A DNA stretch of 64,000 bases from Roseburia rectibacter (GTDB lineage Bacteria > Bacillota > Clostridia > Lachnospirales > Lachnospiraceae). How positions within the stretch are numbered: the stretch's first letter is position 1; the number at the start of each line of letters is the position of its first letter. This document shows, in pieces, positions 1 through 8,910 of the stretch. The translations under genes and the position numbers were made by a program. The stretch covers positions 2,011,001 to 2,075,000 of the forward strand of contig NZ_CP092473.1 in the NCBI RefSeq assembly GCF_014287515.2, read 5' to 3'. The notes under the pieces were generated by a model. It had not been told where the DNA came from. It saw nothing but the letters and a program-made list of their open reading frames with translations, and did no database searches.

Positions 1-447
1 ATAAAAAATGCACAACAGGACTGGAAGACTGATCCGGAAAAGAATACGGAGTACGGCGATTACCAGAAATACACCGACACCAAGTGCAACCGTAAAGATC
101 AGAGTATTGTTTGGAATAGAAGGAACCTGATTTGCGAGAACCTGAAGATCCGGTTCTGCAAGAGTAATGATAATACCCATTAGAAAACAAACACTGATTA
201 AAATAGGAAGTTTTCTTGTTTTCATAATGGAAGAACCAACGCCTTCGCCGAGAGGAGTCATGGCAGTTTCTGCACCGAGCTGGAAAAAAGCCATACCAAT
301 GATCAACATAAATGCACCGACTAGGAAGAGGGCAATCGTACCTGTTTCCATGGGGACGACAAAAATAGAGAGCAGAAGTACGATCACAGTGATCGGGAGA
401 ACCGCGTTTACGGATTCGTCAAATTTTTCTTTGAGTTTTTTGTTCAA
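1..447 (-). CDS. DUF1538 family membrane protein (partial, C-terminus outside window)
   Basis: The reverse strand encodes an open frame of 149 codons that runs off the left edge. The visible protein has a short charged N-terminus (LNKKLKEKFDESVNAVLP) and then hydrophobic segments, including PITVIVLLLSIFVVP, FLVGAFMLIIGMAFF and LPILISVCFLMGIIITL. The stretch PLGEGVG followed by AEPDLQVLANQVP is what I recognise as DUF1538, a family of polytopic inner-membrane proteins of unknown transport role. There is no ATG after the upstream in-frame TAG, so a TTG at 447 is the best start, with only a weak purine-rich ribosome site. The gene is divergent from the subtilase, with about 200 bp of AT-rich DNA between them. 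Confidence 0.7.
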   Translation of the reverse strand, partial: MNKKLKEKFDESVNAVLPITVIVLLLSIFVVPMETGTIALFLVGAFMLIIGMAFFQLGAETAMTPLGEGVGSSIMKTRKLPILISVCFLMGIIITLAEPDLQVLANQVPSIPNNTLIFTVALGVGVFLVIAVLRILFRISLPVLLCIFY

Positions 448-655
448 GATGGCATCACACTACTTTCTTTTTTATTTTTAAAGCAAACCATAATAGTTCA
501 CTAATTAACTATTATTTATTTTAAGAAAAAACATTCCGGCTGTCAAACATTCTTCTGAATTTTCAGAAAAAATTAACATTTTCTTATCATTTTTTAGCAG
601 AAAGGATACTTTTTCATATAATAATATGGAAGTTTTTTAATAGAAGGGGGCTGCT

Positions 656-1576
656 ATGGATCGGGTTAAGAAGATCATTCACACAGATTATGCATACAGA
701 TCAGGACTTAGCGGGCAGAATATTACGGTTGCAGTGATGGATACCGGCATTGTCCCACATCCGGATTTTGAAGACAGGATTATATATTTTAAGGATTTTT
801 GTAATGGAAGAAATGAAATGTATGACGATAATGGGCATGGGACGCATGTTTCTGGGATCATTGCAGGAAATGGAAAAATGTCGGAACAGTATGTGAAAGG
901 TACTGCACATAACGTCCGCAGATACAGTGGCGTTGCACCAAAATGCAGGATCATCATGTTAAAAGTATTAGACGAAAATGGAAATGGAAATACTAAAAAG
1001 GTACTTGATGCTGTAAACTGGGTGAAAGCAAACAGAAAACTGCATCATATCAGAATATTAAATATATCCGTTGGAATGCTGCCTGGAGCGGGGGTGGAAG
1101 AGCAGAGAAAACTATTACATGCGATCGATGAATTGTGGGATGAGGGAATCATGGTGGTTGCTGCTGCAGGAAACAACGGACCGAAAGAAAATACTGTGAC
1201 GATACCGGGTATTTCAAGAAAAGTACTGACCGTTGGAAGCAGTGATGATGATACCAGTGACCATGGGAGAAAAGCTTTAAAAACAGGATATAGTGGTAGA
1301 GGACCGACTGCATGCTGCATTGTCAAACCGGAGATTCTTGCGCCGGGAACTGGGATTACGAGCTGCAGCAGGGATGCAATGGGATATCAGGTAAAAAGCG
1401 GGACTTCTATGGCAGCACCGGTTGTATCAGGGGCACTTGCGCTGGCATTTGAAAAATATCCGTCGTTTACTCCGGCAGAAATGAAACTTCGCCTTTATGA
1501 GAGAGCATATCCGCGAAGCACGCAGCTTGGAAAAACCGGCTGGGGAATGATACATGTGGATTATCTCGTCCGTTGA
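656..1576 (+). CDS. S8 family subtilisin-like serine protease
   Basis: This is a 306-residue peptidase S8 catalytic domain with little else. The catalytic triad is visible: Asp29 in VMDTG, His61 in GHGTHVSG and Ser251 in SGTSMAAP. The oxyanion Asn is in AAAGNNGP. There is no signal peptide or prodomain; the protein starts MDRVKKIIHTDYAYRSG, like the core of cytoplasmic AprX-type subtilases. It is therefore inferred to act inside the cell, or to leave by a non-Sec route. The ATG follows GAAGGGGG at a short spacing. The gene appears to be a single transcription unit, and its substrate cannot be told from sequence. Confidence 0.88.
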   Translation: MDRVKKIIHTDYAYRSGLSGQNITVAVMDTGIVPHPDFEDRIIYFKDFCNGRNEMYDDNGHGTHVSGIIAGNGKMSEQYVKGTAHNVRRYSGVAPKCRIIMLKVLDENGNGNTKKVLDAVNWVKANRKLHHIRILNISVGMLPGAGVEEQRKLLHAIDELWDEGIMVVAAAGNNGPKENTVTIPGISRKVLTVGSSDDDTSDHGRKALKTGYSGRGPTACCIVKPEILAPGTGITSCSRDAMGYQVKSGTSMAAPVVSGALALAFEKYPSFTPAEMKLRLYERAYPRSTQLGKTGWGMIHVDYLVR

Positions 1577-1667
1577 CTTTTGAGTGGAAAATTATTACAA
1601 TAAGCACATGCCTGCGATGAAATAAAACTTTATTTTATTAAAAAACAGCGCAGAAATGGAGTTTTGT

Positions 1668-3203
1668 ATGAAGAAAATATTACATCTCATATTTGGAAGA
1701 TTTTTTGTAGTAGCCATGGCGATCATTTTACAGGTGTTATGGTTATGTGTTGTATTGTGGCAGCTTAGCTACAAGTTCACATATGTCAATCTGCTCGTAC
1801 GTGTGATCGCGATCATTGTCGTACTTGTCATCGTCAATAAATGGACAAATCCGGCGAATAAACTTTCGTGGACATTTTTGATACTGCTTTCACCGGTTTT
1901 CGGACTTATGGTATATCTGTTGTTTGGAAGATCAGGTCTGACAAAACATACCAGAGAGAGAATGGATGCAGTTAACCGACAGGTAGAAGCCTTGTTTCAG
2001 AGAGATACCGCAGCAGAAGAGAAATTGGAAAAAGAAAGCCGGTCGGCATATCTGCAGTCATCTTATATTGATAAATGGGCAGGCTTCCCTTTATACCAGA
2101 ATACACAGACGAAATATTACAGATGCGGGGAAGAAATGTTCCCGGATATGTTAGAGGCATTGCGTGGTGCAGAACATTTTATTTTTCTCGAATATTTTAT
2201 CATCGAGGAAGGGTATATGTTTAATACAATCCTGGATATCCTGGAAGAAAAGGCAAAAGCAGGAGTGGATGTGCGATTTATCTATGATGATGTCGGCAGT
2301 ATCAATTCTATTTCCTTTGGATATTATAAGAAGCTACAGGAGAGAGGAATCCCCTGCGTGACATTTAACCCATTTAAACCGTTGATCTCTGTGGTGATGA
2401 ACAACCGTGATCACAGAAAGATTTTTGTGGTGGACGGTTATATCGGATTTACAGGTGGAATCAACCTTGCAGACGAATACATCAACAAAGTACAGAGATT
2501 TGGCTACTGGAAAGATACCGGAGTCAGGATTGAGGGAGAGGCTGTCTGGAGTCTTACGGCAATGTTCCTTGAAATGTGGAACTATATTAATCGTTCCACA
2601 GAAGATTACAGCAGGTTTCTGCCATCGGTATATCAGCAGAAAAAAACTGATTCGGATGGGTTTGTGCAGCCATATGGAGACAGTCCTCTGGATAATGAAA
2701 ATGTCGGAGAAAATATTTATTTAAATATCATAAGCCGTGCAAAAAAATATGTATACATTTTCACACCGTATCTGATCATAGACCATGAGATGCTGATCTG
2801 TCTTTCTAATGCGGCAAAGAGCGGTGTGGATGTAAGAATTGTGACACCGGGAGTGCCGGATAAAAAAGCAGTTTATCTTCTGACACAGTCATATTATGAA
2901 CCGCTTTTAAAAAATGGTGTAAGGATCTTTCAATATACACCAGGATTTATCCATGCAAAATGTTTTGTCTGTGATGATGAAATTGCAACAGTCGGCAGTG
3001 TGAACCTTGACTACCGGAGTCTGTTTTTACATTTTGAATGTGGTGTATTTATGTATCAGTCTAAGGCAGTCATGCAGGTAAAAGAAGACTGCCTTAAGAC
3101 ATTTGCTGAGTCAGAGGAGATGGACGTGGCATTCTGCAGGGAGAGAAAACTTCCGGTACGTATGGTGCAAAGTCTGATGCGTCTGTTTGCACCATTGCTG
3201 TAG
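1668..3203 (+). CDS. cls: cardiolipin synthase (phospholipase D family)
   Basis: This is a bacterial ClsA-type cardiolipin synthase, which joins two phosphatidylglycerol molecules into cardiolipin and glycerol at the membrane. The protein is 511 residues. The N-terminal 90 residues hold two to three membrane segments, ending near LSPVFGLMVYLLFGRSG. Two HKD phosphodiesterase motifs follow: His249 in NNRDHRKIFVVDG and His429 in FIHAKCFVCDD, each with a downstream GS/GG pair (TGGINLADEY, GSVNLDYRS). I place the start at 1668 rather than the in-frame ATG at 1656, because GGAG lies 6 nt before 1668 and the upstream ATG has no ribosome site. It is apparently monocistronic. Confidence 0.93.
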   Translation: MKKILHLIFGRFFVVAMAIILQVLWLCVVLWQLSYKFTYVNLLVRVIAIIVVLVIVNKWTNPANKLSWTFLILLSPVFGLMVYLLFGRSGLTKHTRERMDAVNRQVEALFQRDTAAEEKLEKESRSAYLQSSYIDKWAGFPLYQNTQTKYYRCGEEMFPDMLEALRGAEHFIFLEYFIIEEGYMFNTILDILEEKAKAGVDVRFIYDDVGSINSISFGYYKKLQERGIPCVTFNPFKPLISVVMNNRDHRKIFVVDGYIGFTGGINLADEYINKVQRFGYWKDTGVRIEGEAVWSLTAMFLEMWNYINRSTEDYSRFLPSVYQQKKTDSDGFVQPYGDSPLDNENVGENIYLNIISRAKKYVYIFTPYLIIDHEMLICLSNAAKSGVDVRIVTPGVPDKKAVYLLTQSYYEPLLKNGVRIFQYTPGFIHAKCFVCDDEIATVGSVNLDYRSLFLHFECGVFMYQSKAVMQVKEDCLKTFAESEEMDVAFCRERKLPVRMVQSLMRLFAPLL

Positions 3204-3255
3204 TATATGATGATGGGACTGGAAAAAATATATAATGTACATCGTTTGAAATGTC

Positions 3256-4473
3256 TCATGGAACAAAGTACAGGAGGGTGCGGCAAAAATAATCTTTATA
3301 TTCTGCAGCATTAACTGTATCTGTATATACGATACTGACACTGCCGATGGGTGTTCCGTTCAGGAAATACACCGCTTTTCCGGCAGTGCCGCCTTTTTTT
3401 ACAGGCGCTGTCACACTTTCTGGCAGTTCTATGCTTTTGGTAATGCCGGAAAGATCACTTCCATCTGTTGTCATATACTGAAAAGGTCTTTGGTAGATGA
3501 TGCCGACAGAATCAGCAAGGCCTTTTTCTACCGGAAGGGCGTCTAGTTTATCTTCATGATTGTCACAGTAGATCCTGCATTTCCCAAATCCGTAATTTAA
3601 CAGTGATGTAGCATCAGCAGAGCGGGACTTGATATCGGGTGCACCCATGATGACAGCAATCAGTTCCATGCCGCCTTTTTTTGCAGTTGCAGAAATACAG
3701 TACATGGCAGTATTGGTAAATCCGGTTTTCAGACCGGTGGCGTACTGGTAATGCTTGATCAGTTTATTGGTGTTGGTCAGCCCAAACTCAGAGGAACCTT
3801 TTGCAGTAGTGTGGGTGATATTTTCCATCCAGATCGTACAGTAATCGTGGATTTTCGGATATTTTGTGATCAGTTCGCGTGACATTAAGGCAATATCGTT
3901 TGCACTGGTCATATGCCCATCGGCGTCTAAACCACAACAGTTGATAAATGTGGTATCATTCATGCCGAGCCCTTTGGCACGTTCATTCATCATGCGGACA
4001 AATTCTGACTCTGAGCCGGCAATATGTTCTGCCATGGCAACACAGGCATCGTTCGCACTTGCGACACTGATGCATTTGATCATCGTATCGACGGTCTGTG
4101 TTTCGCCTGGTTCTAAAAATACCTGTGAACCTCCCATGCTGGCTGCGTGCTCGGAGACAGTCACAGTATCATCGAAAGAAATCTGTTTTGAGGAAAGAGC
4201 ATCAAAAATCAAAAGTAGAGTCATGATCTTGGTGACGCTTGCCGGATGTCTCGATTCGTGGGAGTTTTTTTCATAGACAATGGCTCCGGTAGATGCCTCC
4301 ATTAAAATTGCACTTGGTGCGGAAATATTTAAATCAGCAGCCGGTACAGTTTCTGTATTAGAGCTAAATGAGATAGAGTCTGCTGTGCCCGGAGTGAAAC
4401 AGGAAGATACAGGAAATAATGTGCTTTGCATAAAAAGATTAAGACTAAGCAGAAAGGAAACCACAAATTTCAA
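3256..4473 (-). CDS. serine-type D-alanyl-D-alanine carboxypeptidase (DacF/PBP5-like)
   Basis: This is a peptidase S11 penicillin-binding protein that trims the terminal D-Ala from peptidoglycan stem peptides outside the membrane. In the 405-residue product the active-site motifs are Ser79-x-x-Lys82 (ASVTK), Ser139-Ala-Asn141 and Lys249-Thr-Gly (LKTGF). An N-terminal hydrophobic signal sequence (SFLLSLNLFMQSTLF) leads into a low-complexity linker. The C-terminus holds the PBP5-type beta domain with AGKAVYFLNGTPIGSV. The start is TTG at 4473; a strong GGAGGG sits 7 nt upstream and no ATG is near. It is convergent with cls, and only about 50 bp separate them. Confidence 0.92.
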   Translation of the reverse strand: MKFVVSFLLSLNLFMQSTLFPVSSCFTPGTADSISFSSNTETVPAADLNISAPSAILMEASTGAIVYEKNSHESRHPASVTKIMTLLLIFDALSSKQISFDDTVTVSEHAASMGGSQVFLEPGETQTVDTMIKCISVASANDACVAMAEHIAGSESEFVRMMNERAKGLGMNDTTFINCCGLDADGHMTSANDIALMSRELITKYPKIHDYCTIWMENITHTTAKGSSEFGLTNTNKLIKHYQYATGLKTGFTNTAMYCISATAKKGGMELIAVIMGAPDIKSRSADATSLLNYGFGKCRIYCDNHEDKLDALPVEKGLADSVGIIYQRPFQYMTTDGSDLSGITKSIELPESVTAPVKKGGTAGKAVYFLNGTPIGSVSIVYTDTVNAAEYKDYFCRTLLYFVP

Positions 4474-4544
4474 AAATATGCCCTCCGTAGGGTTCTGTTA
4501 TAATTTATTTTAGGAGTACGGGATGTACATTATGCATAAAAATC

Positions 4545-4573
4545 TTGAATTTTGCAGGAATCCACGGTAAAAT
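4545..4573 (+). promoter_or_regulatory. sigma-A type promoter for scpAB
   Basis: TTGAAT at 4545-4550 and TAAAAT at 4568-4573 are separated by 17 nt, with the scpA start 33 nt downstream of the -10. Seen by eye only. Confidence 0.6.
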
Positions 4574-4605
4574 CATTATTTGTGGAATGAGAGGGTGTTA
4601 CATAG

Positions 4606-5355
4606 ATGGAATTAACAGTAAAGCTTCAGGTGTTTGAGGGTCCACTGGATCTGCTTTTACATTTATTGGAAAAAAATAAAGTAAATATATATGATATTCC
4701 GATCGTGGAGATTACCAGCCAATACATGGAATATATTGCTGAGATGCGCAGACAGGACTTAAATGTGATGAGCGAATTCCTTGTGATGGCGGCGACATTA
4801 CTTGATATTAAATCCAAAATGCTGCTTCCTGCAAAAGAAAGTGAAGATGAGCAGGAGGAAGACCCAAGAGCCGAACTTGTGCAGCAGTTATTGGAATATA
4901 AAATGTATAAATGTATGGCATATGAACTTAAGGATCGTCAGATCGATGCGGAAAAAGTCCTGTATAAAGTACCGACGATTCCGCCGGAAGTGCTTGCATA
5001 TGAAGAACCGGTAGATGTGAATGAACTGATGTCCGGTATCACACTCGCAAGATTGAACGATATATTTCAGTCTATCATAAAAAAACAGGCGGACAAGATC
5101 GATCCGGTCCGCTCTAAATTTGGAAAAATTGAGAAAGAGGAAGTGTCACTTTCCGATAAGATGTCGTATGTGGAAGAGTACAGCATGCATCACGGACATT
5201 TCTCATTCCGGAGCCTTTTAGAAGCGCAGTCCGGGAAAATGGAAGTGGTTGTGACATTTCTTGCAATATTAGAACTGATGAAAATGGGAAAGATAGTTGT
5301 TTCGCAGGAATACACATTCGATGATATAAAAATTGAATCAAAAATTGCTGCGTAG
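4606..5355 (+). CDS. scpA: segregation and condensation protein A
   Basis: This is the kleisin subunit of the bacterial Smc-ScpA-ScpB condensin, which bridges the Smc head domains and organises origin-proximal DNA. The 249-residue protein carries the family N-terminus VFEGPLDLLLHLLEKNKVNIYDIPI, split here as VFEGPLDLLLHLLEKNK followed by VNIYDIPIVEIT. Next come an acidic linker (SEDEQEEDPRAELVQQ) and a C-terminal winged helix with VVTFLAILELMKMGK. Full length for the family. It is followed 24 nt later by scpB in the usual operon. Confidence 0.96.
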   Translation: MELTVKLQVFEGPLDLLLHLLEKNKVNIYDIPIVEITSQYMEYIAEMRRQDLNVMSEFLVMAATLLDIKSKMLLPAKESEDEQEEDPRAELVQQLLEYKMYKCMAYELKDRQIDAEKVLYKVPTIPPEVLAYEEPVDVNELMSGITLARLNDIFQSIIKKQADKIDPVRSKFGKIEKEEVSLSDKMSYVEEYSMHHGHFSFRSLLEAQSGKMEVVVTFLAILELMKMGKIVVSQEYTFDDIKIESKIAA

Positions 5356-5379
5356 CTGCAGAGCAAAATGGGGACTGGC

Positions 5380-5949
5380 ATGGAAGAAAAGAAATATGAA
5401 GCAATCGTTGAGGCAATCCTGTTTACGATGGGAGAGTCAGTGGAATTGGAACGCATAGCAAAAACACTCGAACTTGATACAGAACAGACAAAAAAGATCG
5501 TGGAAAATCTGATGAAACGCTACGAAAATGACAGTATCGGGATCAAGATCATGGAACTTGACGGTTCTTACCAGATGTGTACAAAAGGAGAAATGTATGA
5601 ATATCTGGTAAAAATTGCCAAACAGCCGAAAAAGCATGTGTTGACCGATGTTTTACTTGAGACGCTGTCGATCATCGCCTACAAACAGCCGATCACAAAA
5701 GCAGAAATTGAAAAGATAAGAGGGGTTTCCTGCGACCATGCAGTAAATAAACTGGTAGAGTATAATCTGGTATGTGAATTGGGAAGACTTGACGCACCGG
5801 GCCGTCCGTTGCTTTTTGGAACGACAGAAGAGTTCTTAAGGAGCTTTGGTGTACATTCGATAGATGAACTCCCTGTGCCAAGTCCGGTCCAGGTTGAGGA
5901 ATTTAAACAGGAAGCAGAAGCGGAAATGCATATGAAACTGGATATCTGA
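5380..5949 (+). CDS. scpB: segregation and condensation protein B
   Basis: This is the winged-helix partner that binds ScpA in the Smc condensin complex. The 189-residue protein has the tandem winged-helix layout, with EAILFTMGESV at the N-terminus and the family hallmark LETLSIIAYKQPITKAEIE followed by IRGVSCDHAVNKL, then GRPLLFGTTEEFLRSFG. I choose the ATG at 5380 over the in-frame ATG at 5368. A GGGGA ribosome site lies between the two, about 5 nt before 5380, and the resulting MEEKKYEAIVEAILF matches how the family normally begins. Confidence 0.95.
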   Translation: MEEKKYEAIVEAILFTMGESVELERIAKTLELDTEQTKKIVENLMKRYENDSIGIKIMELDGSYQMCTKGEMYEYLVKIAKQPKKHVLTDVLLETLSIIAYKQPITKAEIEKIRGVSCDHAVNKLVEYNLVCELGRLDAPGRPLLFGTTEEFLRSFGVHSIDELPVPSPVQVEEFKQEAEAEMHMKLDI

Positions 5950-6042
5950 TCCGGTTTTATATGTATTTTTTTGATGTAAATGCACATGTTTTTGATGTTG
6001 TGTACATAAGGATTGATGAAATACTTTTTTGGAGTTTTGCAT

Positions 6043-7287
6043 ATGTGGAAAAAGCTGCTGGCGTGGATACTTATTACTGTAATTTTAATTGTAAACGGTA
6101 TACAGGTGGTGGAAGCTTTTGAACAAAGTGGGAATGTGCAGATGGAGAAAATAATGGGAGAGCCGGAACAGAATTCTTTGTATGCAAGGTCGGCAGTGCT
6201 CATGGACGCGGATTCCGGACGTATCCTGTATGAAAAAAACGGACATCAGGCGATGGCAAATGCGAGTACAACAAAAATTCTTACCTGTATCATTGCACTT
6301 GAGAATTGTGAGTTAGACAGTGAAGTGACTGTGAGTGCACTTGCGGCTTCACAGCCGAAAGTACATCTTGGTATGAGGGAAGGACAGCGTTTTTATCTGA
6401 AGGATCTGCTGTACGGACTGATGTTAGAATCTTATAATGACTGTGCAGTGGCAATCGCTGAACATATCGCAGGCACAACGGCTGATTTTGCAGCAATGAT
6501 GAACGATAAAGCAAAAGAGATCGGCTGTGAGGACAGCTATTTTATTACGCCAAACGGACTGGATGCAAAAGATGAAGGCGGTTTTCACCATACGACAGCG
6601 GCGGATCTTTCGCTGATTATGCGGTATTGTATCAAAGGTTCTAAGATGGCGGGACAGTTTCTTACGATCACACAGGAAGGGCAATATCAGTTTCATGATA
6701 TGGATGGGAAAAACAGTTATACCTGTTACAATCATAATGCGTTTTTGCAGATGATGGATGGGGCATTGTCCGGTAAAACCGGATTTACCGGTAATGCGGG
6801 ATACTGTTATATAGGCGCATTACAGCGTGATGACAGGACTTTTATTGTAGCACTGCTTGCCTGCGGGTGGCCGAACAATAAAACATATAAGTGGGCAGAT
6901 GCGAAGAAACTTATGCAGTATGGAATTACAATGTTTAAAAAAATAAAACTGGATGAGATTGAGCTGAACACAAAAGAATCTGCTGCTGTAGAGGTGAAAG
7001 GCGGGCAGAGTAAAAAGATCGGTGGAGAGGTAAGAACAGAATTGGAAATATCGCCGATAGAAGGACTGACAGAACTGCTGATTGGAAATGAACAGGAAAT
7101 ACAGGTAAAGTATGAAGTGACACCAAAACTTTATGCGCCGGTAATGAATGGGGATTTTGCAGGAGAAATTACATATCTGCTTGGGGATGAGATTCTGGCA
7201 AAACGTACAGTTACGGTAAAGGAGACGGTAAAAAAAATAGATTTTTGCTGGTGCATAAAAAAAGCAGCCGAATTATTTCCGCTGTAA
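6043..7287 (+). CDS. serine-type D-alanyl-D-alanine carboxypeptidase, second copy
   Basis: This is a second peptidase S11 carboxypeptidase, 414 residues, acting on peptidoglycan outside the membrane. The motifs are Ser75-x-x-Lys78 (ASTTK), Ser130-Tyr-Asn132 and Lys245-Thr-Gly (SGKTGFTGNAGYC). The signal peptide is MWKKLLAWILITVILIVNG. The in-frame TTG/ATG at 6013/6016 would put a hydrophilic-aromatic extension before this signal. GGAG sits 8 nt before the ATG at 6043, so I start there. The C-terminal beta domain ends in a cysteine-containing tail (FCWCIKKAAELFPL) that looks amphipathic and may lie on the membrane, as in PBP5. It follows scpB by about 90 nt and may be co-transcribed. Confidence 0.93.
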   Translation: MWKKLLAWILITVILIVNGIQVVEAFEQSGNVQMEKIMGEPEQNSLYARSAVLMDADSGRILYEKNGHQAMANASTTKILTCIIALENCELDSEVTVSALAASQPKVHLGMREGQRFYLKDLLYGLMLESYNDCAVAIAEHIAGTTADFAAMMNDKAKEIGCEDSYFITPNGLDAKDEGGFHHTTAADLSLIMRYCIKGSKMAGQFLTITQEGQYQFHDMDGKNSYTCYNHNAFLQMMDGALSGKTGFTGNAGYCYIGALQRDDRTFIVALLACGWPNNKTYKWADAKKLMQYGITMFKKIKLDEIELNTKESAAVEVKGGQSKKIGGEVRTELEISPIEGLTELLIGNEQEIQVKYEVTPKLYAPVMNGDFAGEITYLLGDEILAKRTVTVKETVKKIDFCWCIKKAAELFPL

Positions 7288-7341
7288 ATGCTCAAAACAC
7301 TATGTATGTGAAAAAAAACTGTCAAAAAATTAACAATTCAC

Positions 7342-7370
7342 TTGAAAATTTGTCGCCGACCATCTATAAT
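7342..7370 (+). promoter_or_regulatory. promoter of the biotin/Na+ decarboxylase operon
   Basis: TTGAAA at 7342-7347, a 17-nt spacer and a perfect TATAAT at 7365-7370 give a near-consensus vegetative promoter about 95 nt before the first gene. Confidence 0.7.
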
Positions 7371-7464
7371 TTATCCTAGCGGAATTTGTTATATTTTTAC
7401 ATTATTCACTATGTACCATGTCAAAAGATGTGGTAACAAACTTTATAGATGGAGGGCAAAAAGG

Positions 7465-8898
7465 ATGAATAGTAGTAATGATAGCTTGGCAATGCAGCGT
7501 ATTACCAAGTTAGTCGATGAGAACAGTTTCATGGAAATCGGTTCTCTCGTAACCGCAAGAAATACAGACTTTAATCTTGCAGACACAGATACACCGTCCG
7601 ATGGTGTAATTACCGGACACGGTCTGGTAGATGGTAATCTGGTATTTGTATACAGCCAGAATGCAGCCGTATTAAACGGTACTATCGGAGAGATGCATGC
7701 AAAGAAGATTGCAGCCGTATATGATATGGCAATGAAAATGGGAGCACCGGTGATCGGATTTATCGATTGCGCCGGAATGCGTTTACAGGAATCTGTTGAT
7801 GCATTAAACGGATTTGGTGAGATCTACGCAAAGGAGGTCGCAGCATCCGGCGTTGTTCCACAGATTTCCGCTATTTTCGGAAGCTGTGGCGGTGGACTTG
7901 CAGTAGTACCTGCATTATCTGATTTTGCATTTATGGAGAGCAAAGGAAAAATGTTCATCAACTCCCCGAATGCGATCGATGGCAACCGTATTGAAAAATG
8001 CGATACATCCTCAGCAGAGTTCCAGAGTGAGAAGAATGGCTGCATCGATGCAGTTGGAACAGAGGATGAGATCATTGCACAGATTCGTGAGTTAGTAAGC
8101 ATTCTTCCTTTAAATAACGAGGGAGATGTGTATACATCTGAATGTGAGGATGATTTAAACCGTGCATGTGAGAACATGGCAGCTATGAAAGGTGATCCGA
8201 GATATTTACTCAGCGAGATCTCTGACGGACATGTTTTCTTTGAGACAAAGAAAAACTACGCAAAAGACATGGTAACCGGATTTATCCAGTTAAACGGAAT
8301 GACAGTCGGCGCAGTTGCAAACTGTTCAGAAGTTTATGATGAAGAAGGCAAAAAAGCAGAAGAGTTCTCCGGAGCTTTAACAGCAAGAGGATGCAACAAG
8401 GCAGCAGAGTTCGTTAATTTCTGTGATGCATTTGAGATCCCTGTATTGTCTTTAACAAATGTAAAAGGATATGCAGCTACTGTATGTGCAGAAAAAGGAC
8501 TTGCAAAAGCACTTGCACGTATGACTATGGCGTTTGCTGATGCAACCTGCCCGAAAGTTAACGTAATTACCGGAAATGCAATCGGAAGTGCTTATGTGAC
8601 AATGAACTCCAAAGCAATCGGAGCAGATTTTACATATGCATGGACAGATGCAAAGATCGGTATGATGGATGGAGATCTTGCAGCTAAGATCATGTACGCA
8701 GATGCATCTGCAGACGAACTTGCAGCAAAAGCAAAAGAATATGATGCATTACAGTCTAGTGTCATGACTGCAGCAAGACGCGGTTATGTAGATCTTATTT
8801 TAGATCCGACAGACACCAGAAAGTACCTTGTAGATGCATTTGAATTATTATATACAAAATGTGCAGGTGTACCGGACAAGAAACATGGAACAAAATAG
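7465..8898 (+). CDS. acyl-CoA carboxyltransferase subunit (MmdA/PccB-like, 12S type)
   Basis: This is a 477-residue crotonase-fold carboxyltransferase that moves CO2 between an acyl-CoA and a biotin carrier. The two halves each carry an oxyanion-hole glycine stretch: GSCGGGLAVVPALSDF in the N-domain and GNAIGSAYVTMNSKAIG in the C-domain. DCAGMRLQESVDAL corresponds to the SGGARIQEGV region of methylmalonyl-CoA decarboxylase alpha subunits, but is clearly divergent. It is also shorter than the usual ~510 residues. GGAGGG lies 8 nt before the ATG at 7465; the upstream in-frame extension to 7342 overlaps the promoter and is rejected. It is the first gene of a five-gene operon with OadG-like, biotin carrier, OadB and OadA-like subunits. 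The substrate (methylmalonyl-, malonyl- or another acyl-CoA) is not decidable here. Confidence 0.85.
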   Translation: MNSSNDSLAMQRITKLVDENSFMEIGSLVTARNTDFNLADTDTPSDGVITGHGLVDGNLVFVYSQNAAVLNGTIGEMHAKKIAAVYDMAMKMGAPVIGFIDCAGMRLQESVDALNGFGEIYAKEVAASGVVPQISAIFGSCGGGLAVVPALSDFAFMESKGKMFINSPNAIDGNRIEKCDTSSAEFQSEKNGCIDAVGTEDEIIAQIRELVSILPLNNEGDVYTSECEDDLNRACENMAAMKGDPRYLLSEISDGHVFFETKKNYAKDMVTGFIQLNGMTVGAVANCSEVYDEEGKKAEEFSGALTARGCNKAAEFVNFCDAFEIPVLSLTNVKGYAATVCAEKGLAKALARMTMAFADATCPKVNVITGNAIGSAYVTMNSKAIGADFTYAWTDAKIGMMDGDLAAKIMYADASADELAAKAKEYDALQSSVMTAARRGYVDLILDPTDTRKYLVDAFELLYTKCAGVPDKKHGTK

Positions 8899-8910
8899 AA
8901 AGGTGAAGTT

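Noticed and set aside
167..481. 104-codon plus-strand open frame at the left edge
   Set aside because: It mirrors the DUF1538 gene on the other strand, has no ribosome site, and its protein has no family look.
7342..7464. N-terminal extension of the acyl-CoA carboxyltransferase
   Set aside because: It overlaps the promoter; GGAGGG marks 7465 as the start.
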